The position numbers and the translations under genes are program-made. 6,652 nucleotides of DNA from Chloroflexota bacterium (GTDB lineage Bacteria; Chloroflexota; Anaerolineae; Fen-1058): contig JACRBO010000677.1 of assembly GCA_016219235.1 (NCBI GenBank), positions 1 through 6,652 on the forward strand. The letters are read 5' to 3'. The notes under the pieces were generated by a model. That model was not told the origin of the DNA, made no database searches, and saw nothing but the letters and a program-made list of their open reading frames with translations. Of this stretch, positions 1 through 6,601 are shown piece by piece. Each line of letters begins with the position of its first letter. Position 1 is the stretch's first letter.

Positions 1-1666
1 CCAGTTCGGCCAGGCCGCCCGCGCCGGACTCCATCACCAACCATTGCCGGTCCGGCGCGATCATGAATAACCCGACCATGCGATAGCCAAAGCGCTGACA
101 GATACCCTGCGTGGCGCGATCGAACCGGTCCGACAGATCGAGCGTCGCCAGCACGTCGCGCGCGACTTCGTTGATCAAGGTGAGCTGTGCAGCCCGGCGC
201 GCCTCACGCTCATACAGCTGCGCGTTGTCGATCGCCAGGCCGATCTGATCGGCAATGGATTTCACCACCTCGATCGACTGCGGCGCAAACGTATGCGGGC
301 GATAGCTCATGACCCCCAGCACACCCACCACGCGGTCGCGCGCCCGCATCGGCGCCAGGGCCTGCGACTGTACGCCTTCGTCACGGACTTCGGGCACCGC
401 CAACCGCGGCTCGTCGTCCAGACTGCCCGTCACAACCACTTCGCCGCTCAATACGGCTTGCCCGGACAGCCCTTCACCCAACCTTACCCGCAGATTATTG
501 ACCAGATCGTTTTGCCGCCAGCCGCGATGTACCCGGATAACCAGTTCTTGCGCATCTTCGTCCACCAGGCTGATCGCGCCCGATTCGACCCCCACCACTT
601 CCAGGGCCTTGTCCAACGCCGCCCACAAGGTCGCTTCCAGATCGAGCGATTGGCTGACCGTGGCGGACATGCTGTTCAAGATCGCCATGTGATCAGCGCG
701 GCGCTGCGCTTCGGCGTACAGGCGGGCGTTCTCGATCGCCACCGCGGCCTGATCGGCAAAGATGAAGGCCGCGCGGGCGTCTTCATCGGTATACGCGTTG
801 GGCCGATAGTGATCGATCCCCAGGATGCCCAACACCTGATCTTTGGCTTTATTCAACAGTGGCACGCCCAGCCAGGTGCGAATGGGATCGGGGACCTGGA
901 GCGAGCGCCAGCGCGGATCACGCTGCGTGTCGGCGATTACCAGCGGGGTGCGTTGAGCCAACAACTGTTGAGTCGTTGGCAGGCTGCGATGATCGACCTC
1001 GCGCAGATGATCCTTATCGGTGGGGTAACCGCGCGCTACGACCAGATCGTACCGGCCCTCTTCGCTTAGCAACACCGAGACGCTGTCATACGGCACGACC
1101 GATTTCACCTGGCCGACAATCAATTCCAGCACGGTCGCCAGATCGAGCGTGGAGTTGAGGACTAAGGCCACCTGGCGCAGCGCTTCAGCCAGGCGCTGCT
1201 GCCGCTGCTCAACCGGGTGCGGCTCATGCGGTTGGATCGCGCGCAGGACCACGTGCACGGCCGCAACGCGGCGGCCACGGATGATGGGCCGCCCCGCAAA
1301 CTCAACCCGGCAGGCGTCGAGCTGCTGGCGGTCGGCCTGCAGCGGATCGATCAGATCGAGCGTGCCGATCACTTCGGCGCGCTCACTTACCACCCGATTG
1401 AGTACATCCTGCCACCGAGTTTGTGAATAAGGTTCCAGAAAGGTACTGAGATTGCGGTGCGCCACATCAGCGTCAGTCGAGCCAGAGAGGAGTTGATTCG
1501 CCGGTGAGTTGGCTTTGAGGATGCATCCAGCCCGATCGAGAACCAGCGCCGGCCCGGCCTGCGCAAACAACAGCGCGTCCAGATCAAGCGTCGAAGCCGC
1601 CCGGCGCGGCGCGGCGCTCGCGGCCGGTCGGGGTGTCCGTTTTGAAGTCGGCCTGCTCTCCGTCAT
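1..1666 (-). CDS. PAS/multi-GAF sensor protein, C-terminus cut off by the window edge
   Basis: The frame is open from the ATG at 1666 to the window edge, giving 555 residues with no stop. Residues 1-27 are a basic, Pro/Ala-rich leader. A PAS-like domain follows (about 30-145; key stretch around AGPALVLDRAGCILKANSPA). The first GAF domain spans about 155-315, with the typical WLGVPL and LGILGID strands and the exit helix IENARLYAEAQRR. The second spans about 325-487 (GEGLSGQAV, LAPMRARDRVVGVLGV, DNAQLYEREARR). A third GAF starts near 497 (LINEVARDVLATLDL) and is truncated. No signal peptide or membrane segment is visible, so it is probably cytoplasmic. The start is chosen because AAGGAG (1675-1680) lies 8 bases upstream and the ATG overlaps the stop of the preceding membrane protein gene (ATGA). 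Proteins of this build usually end in a histidine kinase, but may end in GGDEF or PP2C-type domains; the output is outside the window. The domain calls are firm, the ligand is unknown. Confidence 0.88.
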   Translation of the reverse strand, partial: MTESRPTSKRTPRPAASAAPRRAASTLDLDALLFAQAGPALVLDRAGCILKANSPANQLLSGSTDADVAHRNLSTFLEPYSQTRWQDVLNRVVSERAEVIGTLDLIDPLQADRQQLDACRVEFAGRPIIRGRRVAAVHVVLRAIQPHEPHPVEQRQQRLAEALRQVALVLNSTLDLATVLELIVGQVKSVVPYDSVSVLLSEEGRYDLVVARGYPTDKDHLREVDHRSLPTTQQLLAQRTPLVIADTQRDPRWRSLQVPDPIRTWLGVPLLNKAKDQVLGILGIDHYRPNAYTDEDARAAFIFADQAAVAIENARLYAEAQRRADHMAILNSMSATVSQSLDLEATLWAALDKALEVVGVESGAISLVDEDAQELVIRVHRGWRQNDLVNNLRVRLGEGLSGQAVLSGEVVVTGSLDDEPRLAVPEVRDEGVQSQALAPMRARDRVVGVLGVMSYRPHTFAPQSIEVVKSIADQIGLAIDNAQLYEREARRAAQLTLINEVARDVLATLDLSDRFDRATQGICQRFGYRMVGLFMIAPDRQWLVMESGAGGLAEL

Positions 1667-1995
1667 CGGCCGCGCTCCTTAAATAACCAACCCCAGTAAC
1701 GCCACGCCACGCCCAGGCTCAAGGTGACGGCGGTGACCATTGGCGCGGCAAAAATCGCCAGAAAAAGTGTCTCGCCGTGCCATGTAGCGGGCAATAGATC
1801 AGGGGTGAAGCGCACGGTGAGCAACAGCCAACTTGACATGACCGCCAGCCCGATCAGGCCAATCGCCACATAGAAGCCGCGATACAAAGGCCGCATCTTC
1901 GTCACGCTGCCCAACTTGCGGCTGAGCACGCTGAAAATGTACAGCATATAGATCACGCCGGACAAACTGAGCGCCAAGGACGGGCCGGTGAGCAT
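1663..1995 (-). CDS. Small three-helix membrane protein, function unknown (second of a pair)
   Basis: A 110-residue protein that I do not recognise as a named family. Three hydrophobic segments can be seen: about 7-26 (LALSLSGVIYMLYIFSVL), 40-61 and 76-98. A basic stretch follows the first (SRKLGSVTKMRPLYRG, 25-40) and the C-terminus is basic (WLFKERGR). This suggests an inner membrane protein with a cytoplasmic loop and tail on the positive-inside rule, which is inference. The ATG at 1995 begins 2 bases after the TAA of the upstream membrane protein. There is no good Shine-Dalgarno (GGAAG lies about 12 bases away), so translation is probably coupled to the gene before it. Its TGA overlaps the ATG of the sensor gene. 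The layout resembles that of its neighbour at 1998-2288, so they may be diverged paralogues or two subunits of one membrane complex. The position between a KaiC-like ATPase and a PAS/GAF sensor suggests a role in signalling. Confidence 0.8.
   Translation of the reverse strand: MLTGPSLALSLSGVIYMLYIFSVLSRKLGSVTKMRPLYRGFYVAIGLIGLAVMSSWLLLTVRFTPDLLPATWHGETLFLAIFAAPMVTAVTLSLGVAWRYWGWLFKERGR
1675..1680 (-). promoter_or_regulatory. Ribosome binding site of the PAS/GAF sensor gene
   Basis: AAGGAG on the minus strand, 8 bases before the ATG at 1666. It lies inside the last codons of the upstream membrane protein gene and fixes the start of the sensor. It is the strongest Shine-Dalgarno match in the window. 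Confidence 0.75.
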
Positions 1996-1997
1996 AA

Positions 1998-2288
1998 TTA
2001 CGATCGACTTCCGGTCATGAGTTTGAGCAGATAATAGCCCAGGCCGATGAGCAGCACGCCGCCGATCAACATCAAGCCATCACCCAGCAGGTCGCCCGCC
2101 AACATACCTTGAGTGGCATAGCGCAGCGCGCCCAGGCCGATGCAGATGAGCGGCACCCAGAACAACTGATAATACGATTTACGCCCCGACGTAATCTGAT
2201 AGAAGTGCGCGATGCGATTGAGCAGGACAATCAGCACGGCGACCGCGCCCCAGATATAGAGGGTAAGCCCACTCAACAAGAGATTCAT
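1998..2288 (-). CDS. Small three-helix membrane protein, function unknown (first of a pair)
   Basis: A 96-residue protein of unrecognised family. Hydrophobic segments lie at about 5-24 (LSGLTLYIWGAVAVLIVLL), 42-57 (LFWVPLICIGLGALRY) and 68-90. They are joined by a loop with basic and aromatic residues (NRIAHFYQITSGRKSYY, 24-40) and a short loop with acidic residues (GDLLGD). It ends in a short polar tail (TGSRS). No catalytic or ligand-binding motif is visible. The ATG at 2288 is 11 bases after the TAG of the KaiC-like gene. No Shine-Dalgarno is obvious, so re-initiation after the upstream stop is likely. The next gene starts 2 bases after its TAA. The first loop and glycine-rich second helix can be lined up with those of the following gene. 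Two short, hydrophobic, tightly packed frames with matching layout are unlikely to be chance, but the role is open. Confidence 0.8.
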   Translation of the reverse strand: MNLLLSGLTLYIWGAVAVLIVLLNRIAHFYQITSGRKSYYQLFWVPLICIGLGALRYATQGMLAGDLLGDGLMLIGGVLLIGLGYYLLKLMTGSRS

Positions 2289-2299
2289 GCCGGCATCGT

Positions 2300-3070
2300 C
2301 TAGCGGCCCGATTTGACAAAGGCTTCCACAAATGATTCGGCCATGCGGCGCGGACTGCCGCTCATAATGCCCTCGCGGCCCTCGAACTTCGATTGGACTT
2401 CGATCCCGCTGCGGGTGATTTCAAACTGGCGGATGTCTTTGGCGTGATCGCTGCCGCGCAGTTTCAAGACCAGCAACGCCTTGCGGATGGCGCTCTCTAT
2501 TTCCACATAGCGCAGCAAGATATAGGAATCCGCCACAAAGGCCACATCTTCTTCCGGGCCTTCAATCTCACCGATCAACGCCGGACTTTCGCGCGTCAAC
2601 AGGCTGGTCAGCCCCTCACGCTTGAGCGAGTTGATAAAGCTGTACAGGATGCCGCGCCGGGCCACCGGGTCGCCGCTCAGCCGATCGAAATGGGACAGGC
2701 TGTCCACCAGGATGCGCGCCGCGCCGATCTCGTCGATCGTCGCCTGAATGCGGCCATCCACCCGCTCCAGATCGGCGTAACTGACTTCCGGGCTGGTCAT
2801 GATTACGCGCAGCTGGCCGGCTTTCTCCAGCGCCCGCAGATCCCAGCCAAACGCATCGGCATCGGCGTAGTACTGCTGGGCGAATTCTTCAAATGTCAAG
2901 ATTAAGCCGGGCTGGTTGAAGCGCGTGATGCCGTTGTAAATGAACTGCATCCCCAGCGTGCTTTTGCCCGTGCCCGGTGCGCCTTCGATCAAGTTGGCCG
3001 ACTGCGGTATGAAACCGCCACTCAACATTTCGTCGAGGCCGGCGATGCCGGTTCTGATGCGTTCGCTCAT
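2300..3070 (-). CDS. Single-domain KaiC-like RecA-fold ATPase
   Basis: A 256-residue ATPase of the KaiC/RadA branch of the RecA superfamily. It opens with the KaiC-type signature RIRTGIAGLDEMLSGGF (4-20). The Walker A is GAPGTGKST (30-38, K36). The paired glutamates of KaiC are in TFEEF (E61, E62), and the Walker B is RILVDSLSHF (119-128, D123). Near the C-terminus KLRGSDH (203-209) followed by KDIRQFEIT matches the KaiC segment that reaches the neighbouring subunit's nucleotide, so a hexamer or similar ring is likely. There is only one KaiC domain, whereas cyanobacterial KaiC has two. This is therefore a KaiC-family signalling ATPase rather than a clock protein, and no kaiA or kaiB is present in the window. 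The last about 25 residues may form an amphipathic helix. The ATG at 3070 is preferred over an in-frame TTG at 3085 because GGAG lies 6 bases upstream of it. It is followed 11 bases later by a membrane protein gene. Confidence 0.9.
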   Translation of the reverse strand: MSERIRTGIAGLDEMLSGGFIPQSANLIEGAPGTGKSTLGMQFIYNGITRFNQPGLILTFEEFAQQYYADADAFGWDLRALEKAGQLRVIMTSPEVSYADLERVDGRIQATIDEIGAARILVDSLSHFDRLSGDPVARRGILYSFINSLKREGLTSLLTRESPALIGEIEGPEEDVAFVADSYILLRYVEIESAIRKALLVLKLRGSDHAKDIRQFEITRSGIEVQSKFEGREGIMSGSPRRMAESFVEAFVKSGR

Positions 3071-3076
3071 GGGATA

Positions 3077-3080
3077 CTCC
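3077..3080 (-). promoter_or_regulatory. Ribosome binding site of the KaiC-like gene
   Basis: GGAG on the minus strand, 6 bases before the ATG at 3070. It decides for this ATG over the TTG at 3085, which has no such site. It lies just after the intercistronic hairpin, so the hairpin does not cover it. Confidence 0.65.
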
Positions 3081-3083
3081 AGC

Positions 3084-3114
3084 AAGTTAGGCCGGCTGCT
3101 ATCCGGCGCAACTT
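3084..3114 (-). other. Intercistronic hairpin between the winged-helix and KaiC-like genes
   Basis: In the 42-base gap the transcript can fold into a two-part stem. AAGTT (3114-3110) pairs with AACTT (3088-3084). After a 2x2 internal loop, GCCGG (3107-3103) pairs with CCGGC (3095-3091) around a 7-base loop. The outer stem includes part of the TAA stop codon of the upstream gene. There is no run of T after it, so it does not look like an intrinsic terminator. It may affect message stability or the ratio of the two proteins, which is inference. Confidence 0.55.
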
Positions 3115-3556
3115 AGCGCATGCCTCGAATAAGATGGTAGATCGCTTTCACGCGAAACTGTCGATCGTCGCTGGCGGACACGAAGTGCTTGATGCGTTCA
3201 CGCACCTGAGGATCGTCGGTGAGCGAATAAACCAGCAGCTGGCCGGTGATCTGGCGCTGCACCACGCCCACCGTTGCCAATTCGTCCAATTCGCTCATAA
3301 TCACATTGGCATCCCGCCCGATATAGCGCGCGATGTTGTCGGCCGTATCGTTGGTGTTGGGGTTCTCGTAAAAGAAAATGACGAGATCCCACTTGATGAA
3401 CGTATTCACCGCCGTCTTGAGAAACTCCAAGACCTCGGGATCCATATCGTCCATTAAGCGGCGCGCCAGATCGGCCCCGCCGCCCGGCAGCGCGGATCGA
3501 TGACGCGGAATTGGCGGATTCCATTCTTGAAAATTCTCAGGCTCAGGTTCGCTCAT
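3113..3556 (-). CDS. Small winged-helix protein, probable regulator or partner of the KaiC-like ATPase
   Basis: A 147-residue protein. The first 45 residues are Pro- and acid-rich and probably disordered. Residues about 48-125 read as a winged-helix fold: a first helix (FIKWDLVIFFYENPN), helix two (TADNIARYIGRD), a likely recognition helix (ANVIMSELDELATVGVV), then a beta-wing (QRQITGQLLVYSLT). A C-terminal helical stretch follows (VRERIKHFV to AIYHLIRGMR), perhaps for dimerisation. The general pattern resembles ArsR/MarR-like transcription factors, but no metal or ligand site can be seen. It could instead bind protein, as some winged-helix domains do. The ATG at 3556 overlaps the secA stop by 4 bases (ATGA), which indicates translational coupling. 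A start in the same frame at 3673 would overlap secA by 121 bases and give an N-terminus that reads as a shadow of secA, so it is not used. The downstream partner is the KaiC-like ATPase, 42 bases on. Confidence 0.82.
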   Translation of the reverse strand: MSEPEPENFQEWNPPIPRHRSALPGGGADLARRLMDDMDPEVLEFLKTAVNTFIKWDLVIFFYENPNTNDTADNIARYIGRDANVIMSELDELATVGVVQRQITGQLLVYSLTDDPQVRERIKHFVSASDDRQFRVKAIYHLIRGMR

Positions 3557-6468
3557 TTTCGCTGCTTTGAAGGTGTAGCCGGCGCCGCTGCCCCCGATTG
3601 CCTGCCTGGCAATGGCCCAGCGCCCGGCGCGCCATGACACTGCTTGTACTTCTTGCCGCTGCCGCACGGACACGGATCGTTGCGCCCGATCACGTCGGAC
3701 GCGATGGTGCGAACCGGGGTACGGCCCTTGCTGCTACCGCTGCTGGAGGCTCCGCTAACGCTAAGCCGGCGCTGGGCGGACGCGGGCGCCGATTGAGCCG
3801 GCTGAACCCGGTAGATGTCGCGCGCCACCTGGCTACGAATGGACTCCAGCATCAAGTCGTAGGTATCGGCCGCCTCTTTCTTGTAAGAAATGAGCGGATT
3901 CTGTTGGCCAAAAGCGCGCAGCCCGATGCCCTCACGCAGCGCATCCAGATCGGTCAGGTGCCGCACCCACAGATTATCCACCGCTCGCAGCAACGTGATG
4001 CGCTCGGCCTGCGGCATCAAATCACCCAACTGATGCGTCTTGGCTTCGTACGCTTTCTCGACAAACTCGATCAGCTGTGCTTCGAGCTCGTCGGGTTTGC
4101 GATCGCGCCAATCGTCCGGGGTCAGGGTCGCGGGCAATGGAATCAAGCCGCGCGCCGCAACCATCAAGCCGCTCAGGTCATACTCGTCGAGTTTGCCGCT
4201 CGTGTGCTGCGCCACAATGCCGTGCAGCTCATCATAGATCATATCCATGATGATGGGCTTAAGATTCTTCTCGATCAGAATCTTGCGGCGCTGCGCATAT
4301 ATCACATTGCGCTGCGTGTTGACCACATCGTCGTATTCCAGCACATGCTTGCGGATGTCGAAGTTGTAACCTTCCACCCGCACCTGGGCCTGCTCGATGG
4401 AGCGGCTCAGCAGCGAATGCTCCAGCGGCTGATCCTCCTCCATCTTGGCCCAGTCCATGACGCCTTTGATACGGTCGCCGCCAAAGCGCTTCATCAACTC
4501 GTCTTCCCACGAGACGAAGAAGCGGCTGGAACCGGGATCGCCCTGACGGCCCGCGCGGCCACGCAGCTGGTTATCGATGCGGCGCGCTTCGTGCCGCTCG
4601 GTGCCGATGATGTGCAGGCCGCCTGCCGCCAGCACTTTTTCCCGATCGACCACGATCTGAGCCTGCGCGTCGTTCAGCGCCGCCTGCCACTCTTCAGGCG
4701 AGACTTCCGCCAGGTCCAGCCCTCTCTTGCGCAGGATGTCGCGCGCCAGACCTTCGGGATTGCCGCCCAGCAAGATGTCGACGCCGCGCCCGGCCATATT
4801 GGTGGCGACAGTAACGGCTTTGGGGCGGCCCGCCTGCGCGATGAAGATCGCTTCCTTCTCGTGCTCCTTGGCGTTGAGCACATTATGCGGAATGCCGCGT
4901 CGCTTCAACATGCCCGCCAGCATTTCGCTCGTCTCGATCGCTACCGTGCCGATCAACACCGGGCGGCCGGCCTCGTGCATGTCCGCGATCTCATCGACCA
5001 CCGATCGGAACTTGGCCGCCTCTGTTTTGAAGATCACATCCATCGTGTCTTCACGGATCATCGGCCGGTGGGTGGGAATCACCGCCACTTCCAGATTGTA
5101 AATCTTCTGAAATTCTTCTTCTTCAGTTTTGGCCGTGCCCGTCATGCCCGCGATCTTGCGATACATGCGGAAGAAATTCTGAAACGTGATCGTGGCGTAG
5201 GTCAGGCTCTCGCGCTGAACGGTGACTTTCTCCTTCGCCTCGATCGCCTGATGCAAGCCTTCGCTGTAGCGGCGGCCATACATCAAGCGCCCCGTGAACT
5301 CGTCGACGATGATGACCTGGCCGTCTTTAACAATGTAGTCCTTGTCGCGCTTGTAGATGACTTCGGCGCGCAGGGCGTTGTCCAGATATGGCAGCCACTC
5401 AAAGTATTGCGGATCGTACAGGTTATCGACGCCCAGCCACTTCTCGATCTTCTCGATACCGGCTTCGGTCAGCGTGGCGTTGCGCGTTTTGGCTTCCACC
5501 ACGTAATCGCCGTTGGGATTGTCTTCGTCGTCGTTCGTCGTCGGGCGCAGGCGGCGCACCAACTCCGAGAACTTCACGTACAGGTCGCTCGACTCTTCCG
5601 CCGGACCGGAGATGATCAGCGGCGTGCGTGCCTCGTCGATCAGGATATTATCGACCTCGTCTACGATGGCATAATGCAATTCCCGCTGCACGCATTGACT
5701 GAGGTCTGCCACCATATTATCACGAAGATAGTCAAAACCAAATTCATTGTTGGTGCCGTACGTGATGTCCGCCCGATAGGCCTCGGCGCGCGACACCGGC
5801 CGCAGATGGTTATAGCGCTCATCCGCCGATCGGACGCTGGGATCGAACAGAAACGCCGACTCGTGCTGAATGACACCCACCGACAGGCCCAACCCGTGAT
5901 AGATCGGCCCCATCAACTGCGTGCCGACTTTGGATAGATAATCGTTGGGCGTCACTAGATGCGCGCCATGCCCTGGCAGCGCGTTGAGGTACAGCGGCAG
6001 CGACGCGACGATGGTCTTGCCTTCGCCCGTCTTCATTTCCGCGATGGTGCCCCGGTGCAGCACGATGCCGCCGATGAGCTGTACGTCGAAATGGCGCTGC
6101 CCGATATTGCGCCGCGCCGACTCGCGCACGGCCGCAAACGCTTGCGGCAGGAAGTCCGTCAGCAGGTCGTTCTCGGCTTTGAAGAGATCGTCGTCCAGCT
6201 TCTTGACTCTCAAGTCCAGCTGGCGGCGGCGATCGCCTTCTTCTTCGTCCTGCGCCTCGGCGCGAGCCTCGGCCAATTGCGTACGCAGCTCGGCCACCGC
6301 TTCATCCAATTCAGCCCGGAAGTCGGCCGTAATCGCGCGCAGATCATCATCGGATAACGCTTGATAGTCAGGCTCAAGCGCGTTGATCTCATCGACGATG
6401 GGTTGCAGTTTGTTGATCAGCCGCGCGTTAGGATCGCCGGCGAGTTTGCCAAATAGATTCTTAAACAT
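3553..6468 (-). CDS. secA: Preprotein translocase ATPase SecA
   Basis: SecA is the motor that pushes unfolded preproteins through SecYEG at the inner membrane. All landmarks are present in 971 residues: HFDVQLIGG (126-134), Walker A MKTGEGKT (145-152), Walker B VDEVD (269-273) followed by ILIDEARTPLIISG, the preprotein cross-linking region (about 230-370), IVDEFTGR (387-394) and GMTGTAKTE (441-449). In the second nucleotide-binding domain are ATNMAGRGVDI (555-565; V563 where T is usual) and QLRGRAGRQGDPG (634-646). The scaffold and two-helix-finger region (DNLWVRHLTDLDALREGIGL, 831-850) is intact. The C-terminal SEC-C zinc motif is CPCGSGKKYKQCH (Cys933, Cys935, Cys944, His945), followed by a low-complexity tail. 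Relative to E. coli SecA there are insertions at about 55-100, highly charged, and at about 200-225. The start ATG at 6468 gives the usual MFKNLFGKL opening; AGAG (6477-6480) is a modest ribosome site. The stop overlaps the next gene. Confidence 0.98.
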   Translation of the reverse strand: MFKNLFGKLAGDPNARLINKLQPIVDEINALEPDYQALSDDDLRAITADFRAELDEAVAELRTQLAEARAEAQDEEEGDRRRQLDLRVKKLDDDLFKAENDLLTDFLPQAFAAVRESARRNIGQRHFDVQLIGGIVLHRGTIAEMKTGEGKTIVASLPLYLNALPGHGAHLVTPNDYLSKVGTQLMGPIYHGLGLSVGVIQHESAFLFDPSVRSADERYNHLRPVSRAEAYRADITYGTNNEFGFDYLRDNMVADLSQCVQRELHYAIVDEVDNILIDEARTPLIISGPAEESSDLYVKFSELVRRLRPTTNDDEDNPNGDYVVEAKTRNATLTEAGIEKIEKWLGVDNLYDPQYFEWLPYLDNALRAEVIYKRDKDYIVKDGQVIIVDEFTGRLMYGRRYSEGLHQAIEAKEKVTVQRESLTYATITFQNFFRMYRKIAGMTGTAKTEEEEFQKIYNLEVAVIPTHRPMIREDTMDVIFKTEAAKFRSVVDEIADMHEAGRPVLIGTVAIETSEMLAGMLKRRGIPHNVLNAKEHEKEAIFIAQAGRPKAVTVATNMAGRGVDILLGGNPEGLARDILRKRGLDLAEVSPEEWQAALNDAQAQIVVDREKVLAAGGLHIIGTERHEARRIDNQLRGRAGRQGDPGSSRFFVSWEDELMKRFGGDRIKGVMDWAKMEEDQPLEHSLLSRSIEQAQVRVEGYNFDIRKHVLEYDDVVNTQRNVIYAQRRKILIEKNLKPIIMDMIYDELHGIVAQHTSGKLDEYDLSGLMVAARGLIPLPATLTPDDWRDRKPDELEAQLIEFVEKAYEAKTHQLGDLMPQAERITLLRAVDNLWVRHLTDLDALREGIGLRAFGQQNPLISYKKEAADTYDLMLESIRSQVARDIYRVQPAQSAPASAQRRLSVSGASSSGSSKGRTPVRTIASDVIGRNDPCPCGSGKKYKQCHGAPGAGPLPGRQSGAAAPATPSKQRK

Positions 6469-6513
6469 TCAATTCGCTCTTTTCTCAGAAGTACTCAGCC
6501 GCCGCGAGTTGTC

Positions 6514-6538
6514 ATTCCCGCGCGCCTCTGGCGGGAAT
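6514..6538. repeat. Inverted repeat, first hairpin of an intergenic repeat element
   Basis: Perfect 8-base arms, ATTCCCGC (6514-6521) and GCGGGAAT (6531-6538), enclose a 9-base spacer. An alternative inner pairing, CGCC (6523-6526) with GGCG (6530-6533), is also possible. The flanks (GTC before, CCAG after) match the common GTCATTCCCGC...GCGGGAATCCAG type of dispersed palindromic repeat seen between genes in many bacteria. Copy number in this genome cannot be judged from the window. Confidence 0.7.
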
Positions 6539-6578
6539 CCAGCGGCCCAACCATCCCGGATTGCAGCGTGAGTCTGGA

Positions 6579-6601
6579 TGCCCGACAGAAGCATTCGGAC
6601 A
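6579..6601. repeat. Inverted repeat, second hairpin of the intergenic repeat element
   Basis: Arms TGCCCGA (6579-6585) and TCGGACA (6595-6601) pair with one mismatch (6581 against 6599) around a 9-base spacer, the same spacer length as in the first hairpin. The preceding CTGGAT (6575-6579 region) echoes, in reverse, the GGAATCCAG edge of the first hairpin. The two hairpins together probably form one repeat unit of roughly 95-100 bases (about 6509-6605). Confidence 0.5.

Noticed and set aside
293..1069. 258-codon plus-strand frame
   Set aside because: It is antisense to the PAS/GAF sensor, whose frame is open throughout and shows clear GAF motifs.
1387..1587. 66-codon minus-strand frame
   Set aside because: It is in another frame inside the PAS-encoding part of the sensor gene and has no features of its own.
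2393..2905. 170-codon plus-strand frame
   Set aside because: It is antisense to the KaiC-like gene and has no motif of its own.
2300..3070. Circadian clock gene kaiC
   Set aside because: Only one KaiC domain is present, there is no kaiA or kaiB nearby, and the neighbours are not those of a clock locus.
3071..3085. TTG start for the KaiC-like protein, 5 residues longer
   Set aside because: It has no ribosome site, while the ATG at 3070 has GGAG at good spacing and gives the usual KaiC N-terminus.
3084..3114. Intrinsic terminator after the winged-helix gene
   Set aside because: The stem is not followed by a T-run on the transcribed strand; the next gene's ribosome site follows directly.
3557..3673. 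N-terminal extension of the winged-helix protein by 39 residues
   Set aside because: It would overlap the secA C-terminus by over 100 bases, and the extra residues look like out-of-frame secA. The ATGA junction at 3553-3556 is a better start.
3598..5937. Long open frame of 779 codons on the plus strand opposite secA
   Set aside because: It lies entirely antisense to a textbook SecA, its product has no recognisable domain and is rich in His, Arg, Gln and Val as expected from a reversed GC-rich codon pattern. It is a shadow.
6228..6237. GGCGATCGCC, and GCGATCGC at 4099-4106, as cyanobacterial HIP1 sites
   Set aside because: Only two copies are seen in 6.6 kb of GC-rich coding sequence, far below the density expected in HIP1-rich cyanobacteria, so chance explains them.
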